Shown piece after piece: positions 1 through 7,640 of a stretch of 18,830 bases of DNA; position 1 is the stretch's first letter; each line of letters begins with the position of its first letter. The position numbers were made by a program, and so were the translations under genes. The stretch is from Acidobacteriaceae bacterium (GTDB taxonomy: Bacteria; Acidobacteriota; Terriglobia; Terriglobales; Acidobacteriaceae): contig JAOAPG010000121.1 of the NCBI GenBank assembly GCA_025462785.1, positions 1 to 18,830 on the forward strand, given 5' to 3'. A model generated the notes under the pieces. That model was not told where the DNA came from and searched no databases. It saw only the letters and a program-made list of their open reading frames with translations.

Positions 1-369
1 CGCTGAAGTCTTGTCCGCTTCGATCAGCTGGCCGGGATTGTGAGTAGACACCCCGAGCCACAATCGGTCGCCAATTACCTTGCGGGCACCCGTCGGCGAG
101 AGGTCGTCCTGCCCCACGTGGACCCCATCGAACTCTGCAGCCACACAAAGATCCGCGCGGTCATTCAAAATCAGCTCCGCCGAACCGCCAACCCAGCGCT
201 TCAGCTCCCGGGCGTAGTCGAGCATCTCGCGGGTATTGCCGTTTTTATTTCGATACTGGAGAAGAGTCACCCCGCCTGCCACAAGTTCCTGCGCGCCCAA
301 ACACAAGGCGTCGATGTTAGGGAAAGCAGAGGCATCCAGGATGGCGTACAGGCGAGGAAAAGAGATCAT
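1..369 (-). CDS. thiE: Thiamine phosphate synthase, N-terminal part (cut by window edge)
   Basis: ThiE joins HMP-pyrophosphate and thiazole phosphate to make thiamine monophosphate in the cytoplasm. Reading the minus strand from the ATG at 369 gives 123 open codons to the window edge, beginning MISFPRLYAILD. Family landmarks are in the right order: LLQYRNKN (the family's Q-x-R-x-K strand, first (beta/alpha) units of the TIM barrel), LILNDRADLCVAAEFDGVHV (phosphate/pyrimidine-binding stretch), GQDDLSP, and GVSTHNP. The C-terminal third lies outside the window. No clear Shine-Dalgarno is seen. The gene follows accC by 107 bases on the same strand and may be the last gene of the pepP-accB-accC transcript, although a hairpin element stands in between. 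The family call is secure; operon membership is inference. Confidence 0.9.
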   Translation of the reverse strand, partial: MISFPRLYAILDASAFPNIDALCLGAQELVAGGVTLLQYRNKNGNTREMLDYARELKRWVGGSAELILNDRADLCVAAEFDGVHVGQDDLSPTGARKVIGDRLWLGVSTHNPGQLIEADKTSA

Positions 370-425
370 TTAGGATAGTCGGCAATTTCACGAGCTTGCT
401 ACTTTGCTGGAACCTGCAAAACCGA

Positions 426-460
426 GGGTGCCCCATCCTTGCGTTTTTTGCAAGGGTGGG
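426..460. repeat. REP-like intergenic hairpin between accC and thiE
   Basis: Bases 432-442 (CCCATCCTTGC) pair with 450-460 (GCAAGGGTGGG) around the 7-base loop GTTTTTT. The only non-Watson-Crick pair is 436/456. A GGGTGCCCC block adjoins the left side. The T run lies in the loop rather than after the stem, so this does not look like a normal intrinsic terminator. From memory, similar GGGTGCCCCATCCTTG-type elements are scattered between genes in Acidobacteriota; only this one copy is seen in the window. Confidence 0.5.
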
Positions 461-476
461 TGGTGAAGTTGGGCGT

Positions 477-1835
477 CTACCCTTGAGCCCTACTTTTCGC
501 CAAGAAGTGCTCAATAAACGTCGTGTTAAAGTTCCCGGCGCGGAAGTCCGGATCCGCCAAAATCCTGCGCTGCAGTGGGATTGTCGTATAGATCCCCTCG
601 ACAATGAACATTTCAAGCGCCCTCGACATGCGTGAAATGGCTTCGGTGCGGTCCTTGCCACGCACAATAAGCTTTGCGATCAAAGAATCGTAATAAGGAG
701 GAATGGTTCCCTCAGCGTATGCCGCCGTATCCACGCGAACACCAGTCCCACCAGGCGGATGGAACGCAGTAATCTTCCCTGCCGACGGCGTGAACTTCTC
801 AGGATGCTCAGCATTGATGCGGCACTCAATAGCATGGCCGCGGTGGACAATTGGACCTTGCAAGACGTTCTCAAGCCGCTCTCCAGCGGCCAGCAGGATC
901 TGACTTTTCACGAGGTCAACATCTGTGACCATCTCCGTCACCGGATGCTCGACCTGAATTCGAGTATTCATTTCGATGAAGTAAAGCTTGCGGTCTTCAT
1001 CCATTAGAAATTCAATCGTGCCCGCATTCTGATATCCAATGCCAGAAAGAGTCTTGGATAGAATTTGCCCGATCTCTTGACGCAACTCGGGCGTCACCTG
1101 CAGGGACGGCGACTCCTCCAAAAGTTTCTGATGTCGCCTCTGAATACTGCACTCCCGCTCCCCGAGGCTAACGACGTTGCCGTATTCATCGGCGAGAATC
1201 TGGAACTCGATATGCCGAGGCCGCTCAATGAACTTCTCCATGTAAAGATCGCCATTGCCAAACGCCGACGCTGCTTCAGATTGTGCGGCTTTGAATAGCG
1301 CAGGAAGTTCACCTTCGCTGCGGACAATGCGCATCCCGCGCCCACCACCGCCTGCGGACGCTTTGATTATGACCGGGAAGCCGACCTGCTTCGCCCACTC
1401 CAGGGCTTCTCCATCGCTAGCAAGAATGCCTTCCGACCCAGGCAGAATCGGCACACCTGCCTTCTTCATGGCGGCGCGGGCCTTCTCTTTTTCACCCATT
1501 AACCGAGTCACTTCCGGAGGAGGACCAATGAATTTGATGTTGCAGGTCTCGGTGACTTCGGCAAAGTTGGCATTCTCCGCAAGCAGCCCATAGCCAGGAT
1601 GAATCGCGTCTACGTTCGCGATCTCAGCGGCACTGATCACTGCGGGAATATTCAGATAGCTTTGTCCAAGCTGAGGAGGACCAATGCAAATCGCCTCGTC
1701 GGCGAACTTAACGTGCAAAGAATTCCGGTCGGCCTCGCTGTAAATGGCGACAGTGCGAATACCCAGCTCTTTGCACGCGCAAATGACGCGTAAAGCAATT
1801 TCTCCACGATTAGCGATTAAAATCTTTTTAAACAT
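477..1835 (-). CDS. accC: Acetyl-CoA carboxylase, biotin carboxylase subunit
   Basis: AccC carboxylates the biotin on AccB with ATP and bicarbonate, the first half-reaction of malonyl-CoA formation. The 452 residues match the usual family length (about 450). Order: N-terminal biotin carboxylase domain (MFKKILIANRGEIALRV), ATP-grasp domain with glycine-rich loop KASAGGGGRGMRIV (158-171), C-terminal domain with PYYDSLIAKLIV. Active-site residues are all present by comparison with E. coli: K116, K158, H208, K237, E275, E288 in FIEMN, catalytic R292 in NTRIQVEHPVTE, and R339 in IECRINAE. It lies 92 bases after accB on the same strand; a terminator-like hairpin in that gap may tune its expression. 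No strong SD precedes the ATG at 1835. Carboxyltransferase genes (accA/accD) are not in the window. Confidence 0.97.
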   Translation of the reverse strand: MFKKILIANRGEIALRVICACKELGIRTVAIYSEADRNSLHVKFADEAICIGPPQLGQSYLNIPAVISAAEIANVDAIHPGYGLLAENANFAEVTETCNIKFIGPPPEVTRLMGEKEKARAAMKKAGVPILPGSEGILASDGEALEWAKQVGFPVIIKASAGGGGRGMRIVRSEGELPALFKAAQSEAASAFGNGDLYMEKFIERPRHIEFQILADEYGNVVSLGERECSIQRRHQKLLEESPSLQVTPELRQEIGQILSKTLSGIGYQNAGTIEFLMDEDRKLYFIEMNTRIQVEHPVTEMVTDVDLVKSQILLAAGERLENVLQGPIVHRGHAIECRINAEHPEKFTPSAGKITAFHPPGGTGVRVDTAAYAEGTIPPYYDSLIAKLIVRGKDRTEAISRMSRALEMFIVEGIYTTIPLQRRILADPDFRAGNFNTTFIEHFLAKSRAQG

Positions 1836-1879
1836 TGATTGGAGTAGCTTATCTGCCTGCCGCAGCTGTGATATTCAGC

Positions 1880-1910
1880 AAAAAAAGGCGCCCACAATAA
1901 AACAGGGCGC
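1880..1910 (-). terminator. Terminator-like hairpin between accB and accC
   Basis: On the minus strand the arm at 1910-1905 (GCGCCC) is followed by an 11-base loop (TGTTTTATTGT) and the arm GGGCGC (1893-1888), then one C and seven T (1886-1880). The form is that of a short intrinsic terminator with an all-GC 6-bp stem. It sits inside what should be one operon, so partial termination or attenuation upstream of accC is the likely reading. The arm at 1905-1914 also forms the palindrome GGGCGCGCCC, which could compete with the terminator fold. Confidence 0.55.
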
Positions 1911-1927
1911 GCCCAAGTCACACTTTC

Positions 1928-2428
1928 TTACTTTCGTGGCCGGATCGCGAACAAGTCCTGCCCGTACTCAATCGGCTGGCCGTTGGCAATCAGCTTCTTC
2001 ACAATTTCGCCGGCGACATCGGACTCAATTTCGTTCATCAATTTCATGGCTTCAACAATGCAAAGCACCTGCCCAACTTCCACCACGTCTCCCGGCTTTA
2101 CAAATGGAGGTGACCCCGGTGAAGGCGACTCGTAGTAGGTCCCAACGATCGGCGAATGCACCATGTGCAAGGCTTCCTCCGGCGCAGGTGCCGGTTCCTT
2201 TGCAACTGGAGCAGCGGTTGGGGTCGAGGCAGCCGGTGAGGAACCAAGCTCGGGTGCAGCAGGAGGAGCGGAATGCACCGCGAAATACCGCGTATCTGGA
2301 GCACTCGTCGAAGGACTTTCCGCGCCACGCTTAATCCGTACCTTGACATCGCCACGTTCCAGTTCGAACTCGGCAATATCCTTTTCGATTAAGAACTCTA
2401 TAAGTTCTTTCAGTTCTTTTTGATTCAT
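1928..2428 (-). CDS. accB: Acetyl-CoA carboxylase, biotin carboxyl carrier protein
   Basis: BCCP carries the biotin that moves CO2 from AccC to the carboxyltransferase. The protein has 166 residues, normal for the family. Residues 1-35 (MNQKELKELIEFLIEKDIAE...) form the usual N-terminal segment, 36-86 are a Pro/Ala/Ser-rich flexible linker, and 88-166 are the biotinyl domain beginning HMVHSPIVGTYYESPSPG. The biotin acceptor is K129 in EAMKLMNEIESD. The thumb residues (SPGSPPFVKPGD) seen in group-1 BCCPs are present. The gene lies between pepP and accC, the common bacterial order, but no efp (elongation factor P) gene lies between pepP and accB as it often does elsewhere. No strong SD is visible before the ATG. 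Confidence 0.96.
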   Translation of the reverse strand: MNQKELKELIEFLIEKDIAEFELERGDVKVRIKRGAESPSTSAPDTRYFAVHSAPPAAPELGSSPAASTPTAAPVAKEPAPAPEEALHMVHSPIVGTYYESPSPGSPPFVKPGDVVEVGQVLCIVEAMKLMNEIESDVAGEIVKKLIANGQPIEYGQDLFAIRPRK

Positions 2429-2534
2429 GTCTAAAGGTGGGACGTATTACTTTCTCACGGATCTCTCAAGAGAAGAGAGGGGCCGCATGAGACCGCCGGG
2501 ATTTGTCTCCGAACCCCGACTTCTTATTAGAAAC

Positions 2535-3638
2535 TTACAGGATCATCAGCTCCTTGGAAGTGGGCGTCAGCACCTCGCATCCACTTTCAGTGACCACAAC
2601 CATATCTTCAATACGCACTCCGAATGTCCCGGAAATGTAGACTCCCGGCTCAATCGTTATTGCCATACCGGCTCGAAGAATCTCCGTCTGTCCGGGTGCA
2701 ATTCGAGGTGCCTCGTGGATCTCCAACCCCACCCCGTGCCCGGTGGAATGCGTAAAATAATCTGCTAATCCTCTTTTTTGCAGTGACTTACGAGCAGCCC
2801 CGTCGACCTCTGAAACGCTCACGCCATCTCTCACGGCCGCGATTGCCGCCAATTGGGCCTCAAGCACAGCCCCGTAAACTCGCCGAGCTTCCGGCGTTAG
2901 ACGTCCCACATGCACCGTCCGGGTCATATCAGAACAGTAGCCCGTGAGTATAACACCGAAGTCACAGACTACGAACCCTCGAGACGGGATCGCAGCCACT
3001 GAGGCCACCCCATGTGGCAGCGCAGAACGTTTCCCAGATGCCACAATCGAGGGGAATGACATCGCTTCGGCCCCGGATTGGCGAGCATCATATTCGAGTT
3101 CAGCGGCCACTTCCGTCTCTTTAACACCGGCTTGTATCCTGTTCAGCGCAATATCAAATACGCTCGAACCGAGTAAAACCGCGGAGCGCAGGACCTTTAA
3201 CTCCTCCGCATCCTTGACCATACGGATACGCTCCACCACTATCGAGGTATGTGCGACTTTGCAGCCCTGGGGCAACATGCGCCCCAGCCGTTGAGCGGAA
3301 GCGGCACTTAGATGCTCCGCCTCGATTCCCAGTTTGAAAGGCTTTCTCGATCCCAACCCCAGCTTTCTGCCATTCCGTACCATCCATTCCGCCGCACTCT
3401 GCATGGGTGCGGACCGTTTTATTACGACCTTAGCGTTTTCGATCTCTTGGGACGCCTGCAATTCATAGCGCCCATCGGTAAAGAAGGTACGGCTGTCATG
3501 TGTAAGCAGAAGCGCCCCCGCGCTGCCTGTGAATCCACATAAGTACCGGACGTTTGGAAGATGAGTAATCAGGATTCCATCAATGTGATGCTCATCTAAG
3601 GAGGCGGAGGCCTTTTTCTGGCGAAATTCATAGTCCAT
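2535..3638 (-). CDS. pepP: M24 metallopeptidase, Xaa-Pro aminopeptidase type
   Basis: This is a cytoplasmic dinuclear-metal peptidase that removes N-terminal residues before proline. I chose the ATG at 3638 (MDYEFRQKKASASL, 367 residues); an in-frame TTG two codons upstream at 3644 is also possible. Residues 1-130 form the creatinase-like N-terminal domain (ITHLPNVRYLCGFTGSAG), and the rest is the pita-bread catalytic domain. The five metal ligands are all present: D226 in VCDFG, D237 in CSDMTRTVH, H301 in TGHGVGLEIHEAP, E330 in TIEPGVY and E344 in RIEDMV. It lies 106 bases before accB on the same strand, a frequent neighbour order. PepP and PepQ cannot be told apart with certainty here; size and the short N-domain fit the small PepP/YqhT form. 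Confidence 0.93.
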   Translation of the reverse strand: MDYEFRQKKASASLDEHHIDGILITHLPNVRYLCGFTGSAGALLLTHDSRTFFTDGRYELQASQEIENAKVVIKRSAPMQSAAEWMVRNGRKLGLGSRKPFKLGIEAEHLSAASAQRLGRMLPQGCKVAHTSIVVERIRMVKDAEELKVLRSAVLLGSSVFDIALNRIQAGVKETEVAAELEYDARQSGAEAMSFPSIVASGKRSALPHGVASVAAIPSRGFVVCDFGVILTGYCSDMTRTVHVGRLTPEARRVYGAVLEAQLAAIAAVRDGVSVSEVDGAARKSLQKRGLADYFTHSTGHGVGLEIHEAPRIAPGQTEILRAGMAITIEPGVYISGTFGVRIEDMVVVTESGCEVLTPTSKELMIL

Positions 3639-3728
3639 GTTCAACCAGTTTAGTACCTGCCGGGGGACGAGCGTTTATCTGAGATCACCTGCGTAAACTA
3701 AATAGCGCATGAGAATCGTCCAACCCCC

Positions 3729-3772
3729 AAAAAACAGATGCGCCGGTCTGACAAGATTGTCAGGTTCCGGCG
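3729..3772 (-). terminator. Strong hairpin terminator after pilQ
   Basis: On the minus strand CGCCGG (3772-3767) and CTGACAA (3763-3757) pair with TTGTCAG (3754-3748) and CCGGCG (3746-3741), with a small 3-nt/1-nt internal loop between the two stems. The sequence then runs CATCTG into six T (3734-3729). It lies about 50 bases after the pilQ stop and separates the pil operon from pepP. Confidence 0.8.
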
Positions 3773-3821
3773 TCCGTTTTACTTCTACCCCGATTGACGA
3801 ATTGTTGGCCGACTCTTGTCT

Positions 3822-5993
3822 TTACGTTTCGATAATGCGTGGCGTAATAAAGAAGATCAGCTCTTCACTCGAAGTGCTGACGGTCGTGTGCTTAAACAGA
3901 TTACCCAGCCAGGGAATATTCCCAAGCAACGGTACTTGTGCAATCGAGATCGAGTTGTTTGTCTGAATGACGCCTCCAATCACGACTGTGCCGCCATCGG
4001 TTACCAGCACTTGCGTGGTAGCCTGCTGGGTAATAAGACTTGGGTTATTCAAGACCTGATGACTAAAGTCAGGAGTTGTGTTCTCGACGTCCACGTTCAG
4101 AAAAATGGTTTTCTCTGAAGTGATCTGCGGAATGACAGTCAGTCGCAAAAAGGCATCAATATAAGTAACCGTCGGCGGCCCACCTAGTTGGGACTGAGTT
4201 GTAATTGGAACGCGTGTACCTTGTTTAACTATGGCTTGAATATTATTCTGCGTGACAACTCGCGGACGGGACAAGATCTTAACTAAACCACGCGACTCCG
4301 CCATGGTTAAGATCGCATCAATCTGCACATTGCTGCTGGCATTCACAAAGCTCAGACCACTAGTCGGAGCCGCAGACGCAAGATTCGAGAACAGTGGAAT
4401 CTGTGTTCCTTTGCCTGCAGCGGTACCGACGCCGCCGACGGTTATGTAGCCAGGGTTGATTCCACCCACTGTAATCGGCGAGGTGCCTGCTGAGCTAGCA
4501 CCTCCCACTGCGGTGTGGCCGTTTCCCCAACCGAAACCAAGCTGTGTGCCGATGTCACGAGCAAAGCTGCGAGTCGCGGCTACTACACGCGCTTCGATTT
4601 CCACCTCTTGCGTCTTGCGATCTAATTGCGTGAGCAATCGGTCGAGACCAGGCATCACCGCAGGAATATCTGAAATGATCAGCGCATTGGTACGATCGTC
4701 CGAGATTACCTCGCCACGCTGACTTAGGAATTTTTTCACCGTGGGCACCACATCTTTCGAGTGTGCATAGCCCAAAAAACGCGTGATCGTAACTTTGTCT
4801 ACAGCAAGAGCTTCCGCTTCACGTGCCTTGCGGCGGTCATCGGCCTCTGCCTTCAACGTCTCAAGCGTCGCGACGCGCAGTACATTTCCCTCAAGCTGGC
4901 GGTCGAGATCGTTGTTCTTGAGAACGATATCCAGGGCCTGATCCCACGGCACATCATCGAGCACAATCGTTAGAGTTCCTTTCACGTTCGGATCAAGCAC
5001 CACGTTCAGACCACTGATCTCATGAATCAGCCGGAAAAAGTCTTTTAGGTCCACGTCTTTCAGGTTCACCGAAATCGGCTCGCCGGTATATTTGGGGCCC
5101 ACGGTCGCAGGTTGTTGTGCCGATTGGGCCTTCTGCTCAGCTGCCATGTTCACCGCAGGTTGAAATGCCGGTGCTGCGCCCGATGATGTGGCTTGTGGCT
5201 GCATCGCTGCACTGGTTGGCGGCAACAAATTGCCCTCCGGCTTCTCGATAAATTTGGAGGCCGCGTTGATCGCCCTTACCGGCTGACTGGTCACTGCAAC
5301 TGGAGTGTCGGACGCACTCTTCGGCGTAAATGTAGGTTCGACGAAAACCAACTTGTTAGCGCCGGCTAAAGCGGTATTCCGGCCAGAAGCATTTTCGCTT
5401 GAGACACTTGGAGTGGGACTCGACTTAATATGAGAAGCCTTAATCACCGCTGCTTGGATCGCGGCATTGCTGTCGCCAACTGGCCTACCTGCAACGCTCA
5501 CTGAGGTCGCCGTCGCTGGCTTTGCAGTAATAGCATCTTGCTTCGCGGCATCCGTTGATTGCGGCGCTTTGGTAGACGCGGAGTCGCCCAACAGCTTGAC
5601 CAACACCTTATTGTCTCCGCCAGGCAGCAGCTCATATTTGCATGCATGCATCAGATCGATTACGACGCGGCTGGTCGGGGCAGCTTTTCCATCGCTTCCA
5701 ATCCGCAGATCCTTCACGCCGTCGCGGTTCACATCGATATGATTAAGCGAAGTCGCCATCGCGGTATTGGGCAGGTCAACTACCAGGCGTGCAGGCGAAT
5801 CCAGCGTAGTCACCTGAGGAGTTATGGCCCCGCGAGCTGTGATCTCGACGGTTATTCCATCCTCGCCACGCAGTACATTCACTTTTTGCAGCGCGGAATG
5901 CTTGGTCAGCTCCCCACTCGTGCTCTGCGTCTCGGCCGCCGCTATCAGGACCAACAAGAGCAGCGGTAAACTTCCCAGCAGTTGCTTTCGCAT
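3822..5993 (-). CDS. pilQ: Type IV pilus secretin PilQ
   Basis: PilQ forms the outer-membrane channel through which the pilus leaves the cell. The start at 5993 is preferred to an in-frame ATG at 6029 because it puts the signal peptide (MRKQLLGSLPLLLLVLIAAA) at the N-terminus and has GGGGAG 7 bases upstream. Protein of 723 residues: AMIN domain about 35-136, Ala/Pro/Ser-rich linker 137-300, secretin/TonB short N-terminal domain 305-376 (LDPNVKGTLTIVLDDVPW), N1-type domain 400-460 (TNALIISDIP), and secretin core 462-721 with the family signature VPLLGNIPWLGNLF (687-700) followed by ELIFFITPRII. A Gly/Ala/Ser-rich stretch (488-548) interrupts the start of the secretin core. Last gene of the pil operon, 122 bases after pilP and followed by a terminator. 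One AMIN domain is present. Confidence 0.96.
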   Translation of the reverse strand: MRKQLLGSLPLLLLVLIAAAETQSTSGELTKHSALQKVNVLRGEDGITVEITARGAITPQVTTLDSPARLVVDLPNTAMATSLNHIDVNRDGVKDLRIGSDGKAAPTSRVVIDLMHACKYELLPGGDNKVLVKLLGDSASTKAPQSTDAAKQDAITAKPATATSVSVAGRPVGDSNAAIQAAVIKASHIKSSPTPSVSSENASGRNTALAGANKLVFVEPTFTPKSASDTPVAVTSQPVRAINAASKFIEKPEGNLLPPTSAAMQPQATSSGAAPAFQPAVNMAAEQKAQSAQQPATVGPKYTGEPISVNLKDVDLKDFFRLIHEISGLNVVLDPNVKGTLTIVLDDVPWDQALDIVLKNNDLDRQLEGNVLRVATLETLKAEADDRRKAREAEALAVDKVTITRFLGYAHSKDVVPTVKKFLSQRGEVISDDRTNALIISDIPAVMPGLDRLLTQLDRKTQEVEIEARVVAATRSFARDIGTQLGFGWGNGHTAVGGASSAGTSPITVGGINPGYITVGGVGTAAGKGTQIPLFSNLASAAPTSGLSFVNASSNVQIDAILTMAESRGLVKILSRPRVVTQNNIQAIVKQGTRVPITTQSQLGGPPTVTYIDAFLRLTVIPQITSEKTIFLNVDVENTTPDFSHQVLNNPSLITQQATTQVLVTDGGTVVIGGVIQTNNSISIAQVPLLGNIPWLGNLFKHTTVSTSSEELIFFITPRIIET

Positions 5994-6000
5994 TTCACTT

Positions 6001-6006
6001 CTCCCC
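6001..6006 (-). promoter_or_regulatory. Ribosome binding site deciding the pilQ start
   Basis: On the minus strand GGGGAG ends 7 bases before the ATG at 5993. It supports this start over the one at 6029, which would place 12 charged residues ahead of the signal peptide. The upstream ATG has its own purine-rich AAAGAAGAG, so the choice is not absolute. Confidence 0.55.
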
Positions 6007-6115
6007 GGTGTGCGCTTGAGGCGCCCCATAACTCTTCTTTAGGATGACCGCTAATAATGTTTCTATAAAACTAAGCTTGTTGCTGAATCGTTTGTTCCCA
6101 TTCCGCAATCCGACT

Positions 6116-7003
6116 TTAAGCTACGGGCGTCGTAATCTTCTTCGTAACTTCTCGTGTTAGAGATTTTCCGAGTCGGTCCTGGATGGTCTCCTTGAAAACA
6201 ATGGAGTCTCCGGTAATTCTGACTACATATCCGTTAAAGACGGGATCGTTTTCGTGCAAGAAGTAAGCTTTTTCCAGCGCATTGGTCACGACCGCGATCA
6301 TTCCCGTCTCCGACCTGACCACGCCTTTGAGAGCGATCTGATCGATTGCAAGGCAACGCTTGCCATTACTACAGCCAGACCCGCCAGCAGCCCGGCTTAC
6401 CACCGGACTCAAAAATGGATCACGCCGGCCGGTCAAGTTAATCTGCTTTTTCTGAGCTTCCTTTTTAGCGTCCAAAGGATTTTTCTTGTCTTCGACAGCA
6501 ACGACCGGTGCCGAATTTGCGGCCTTCATCTTCCCCGCAAGTCCCTGAGGTGTCTTCGCCTTGGCGGTTGTAGCCTTCGCGGTTGTAGCCTTCGCGCTCG
6601 TAGGCTTCGCTGTTGCAGCCTTGGCAGTAGTAGCCTTGGCGGTTGCAGCTTTGGTGCTCTTAGCGTCGGCGACCTTTGATACGGGTTTAACCGCAGTCAT
6701 CGTCGACTTCGAAGCCACAGTTTTGCTCGCGCCAACTTTTGATTTCTCAGAGTCGCGCGTTGCGACTGGCTTGCTAGTCGCAGGCAACGCCATGGGTGCC
6801 GTGCCACTCGCCTTGGCCGCAATCGGGCTCGGCTTAGCGGATGTTCCCTGAGCACCTGGCAAAGCAGCATTCAAGGCCGCGCCTTTTTGCTGCTCCGCAG
6901 TCTTCAACTTAGCCCGCGTGCTCTCGATGACGTTCGGCGTCTGCCCTACGGCAGCGCTCGCGATACTCAAAATACCAATCCCAATCGTTAGTGTTAGCTT
7001 CAT
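6116..7003 (-). CDS. pilP: Type IV pilus alignment protein PilP, with long Ala/Lys/Thr-rich linker
   Basis: PilP is the periplasmic link between the PilN/PilO inner-membrane complex and the PilQ secretin. Residues 1-20 are a signal peptide or N-terminal anchor (MKLTLTIGIGILSIASAAVG). Residues 21-190 are low complexity, with a TAKAT-type pentapeptide repeat at 117-150. The globular PilP domain lies at about 190-290: GRRDPFLSP, IALKGVV, IAVVTNALEKAYFLHENDP, GYVVRITGDSIVF, KSLTREV. The family is usually a lipoprotein, but no Cys follows the signal sequence here; the two cysteines (C211, C217 in CSNGKRC) sit inside the PilP domain. 295 residues is well above the usual 170-180, all of it due to the linker. 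The ATG overlaps the pilO stop by 4 bases, so translation is probably coupled. Confidence 0.9.
   Translation of the reverse strand: MKLTLTIGIGILSIASAAVGQTPNVIESTRAKLKTAEQQKGAALNAALPGAQGTSAKPSPIAAKASGTAPMALPATSKPVATRDSEKSKVGASKTVASKSTMTAVKPVSKVADAKSTKAATAKATTAKAATAKPTSAKATTAKATTAKAKTPQGLAGKMKAANSAPVVAVEDKKNPLDAKKEAQKKQINLTGRRDPFLSPVVSRAAGGSGCSNGKRCLAIDQIALKGVVRSETGMIAVVTNALEKAYFLHENDPVFNGYVVRITGDSIVFKETIQDRLGKSLTREVTKKITTPVA
6554..6655 (-). repeat. 15-base tandem repeats coding the TAKAT linker of PilP
   Basis: On the plus strand units such as GTTGTAGCCTTCGCG recur with a 15-base period and some decay. They encode A/T/K pentapeptides (residues 117-150). Such an array can change length by slippage in whole codons without breaking the frame. 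Confidence 0.75.
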
Positions 7004-7629
7004 TGGACCCTACCTTTTGGGGTAACCACTATGGGCGGAGCTACATCGTGACTAAAAAATGTCGTCGCCATACAAGTGGCCACGATGCTCTCATTGGGCG
7101 CGTATTGATAGCTGTGCTTGGCCTTGGCATCGGTGCCCCGCTTTGTATTTGCCACCAGTAAATTCGAAACGTTCACGATGCGTTCCAGCTTGCTCACACG
7201 ATCGAAGAAGTCGAGGACGCCGTAGTAAGGACCATCCAGTTCCATCTCGAAAGGAACTTCCGAATAGAACTCTTTAGTGGCGACTGGCTTGGCTGTGTAT
7301 CGTCGAATCTCAATTCCCGACTTTGCCGCTTCGTCGTCCATCATTGTGATGAAGCCATCCACTTCCTTCTCGTCGGGAACAATTTTGCGTTCAATCTCCA
7401 ATTGCTGCTTCAAATTGGCGACCTGCCGCTCGATCTCGGCCAGTTTGGGACGATATGCTTCGAGCTCTGCATTTTCTTTTAATTTGGCCTGCAATTTCGT
7501 TTGTGCGCTATCGTTCTCAGCCCGTTGACTCTTGAAGACGGTGAAGAACAAAGCGACAGTAACGAGTATGCCCGCTAGAAGCAAAACACCCCACTGCTTG
7601 AGACCCGATATTTCACTTAGATTTCCCAT
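7000..7629 (-). CDS. pilO: Type IV pilus inner-membrane alignment protein PilO
   Basis: PilO pairs with PilN in the inner membrane and contacts PilP. The protein has 209 residues, normal size. A short cytoplasmic start (MGNLSEISGLKQW) is followed by one membrane segment at about 13-32, a coiled coil at about 36-90 (KLQAKLKENAELEAYRPKLAEIERQVANL in part), and a ferredoxin-like domain (DEAAKSGIEIRRY, YYGVLDFFDRVSKLERIVNV). The last two features are typical of PilO. It starts 11 bases after pilN, with GGGAG just upstream of the ATG, and ends in an ATGA overlap with pilP. Confidence 0.93.
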   Translation of the reverse strand: MGNLSEISGLKQWGVLLLAGILVTVALFFTVFKSQRAENDSAQTKLQAKLKENAELEAYRPKLAEIERQVANLKQQLEIERKIVPDEKEVDGFITMMDDEAAKSGIEIRRYTAKPVATKEFYSEVPFEMELDGPYYGVLDFFDRVSKLERIVNVSNLLVANTKRGTDAKAKHSYQYAPNESIVATCMATTFFSHDVAPPIVVTPKGRVQ

Positions 7630-7640
7630 ATGCTCCCGCC

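Noticed and set aside
370..476. TPP riboswitch upstream of thiE
   Set aside because: The gap is 107 bases, and no conserved thi-box (CUGAGA...) could be found on the minus strand; the only structure is the REP-like hairpin.
317..667. Minus-strand 116-codon ORF over the accC end and the REP-like hairpin
   Set aside because: It is out of frame with accC and thiE, overlaps both and crosses a structured intergenic repeat; it has no family features.
1905..1914. GGGCGCGCCC as an operator palindrome
   Set aside because: It is more simply the upstream arm of the terminator-like hairpin; nothing else suggests protein binding.
6254..6851. Plus-strand ORFs antisense to pilP (141 and 96 codons)
   Set aside because: They are by-products of the 15-base repeats; the minus frame carries a complete PilP domain.
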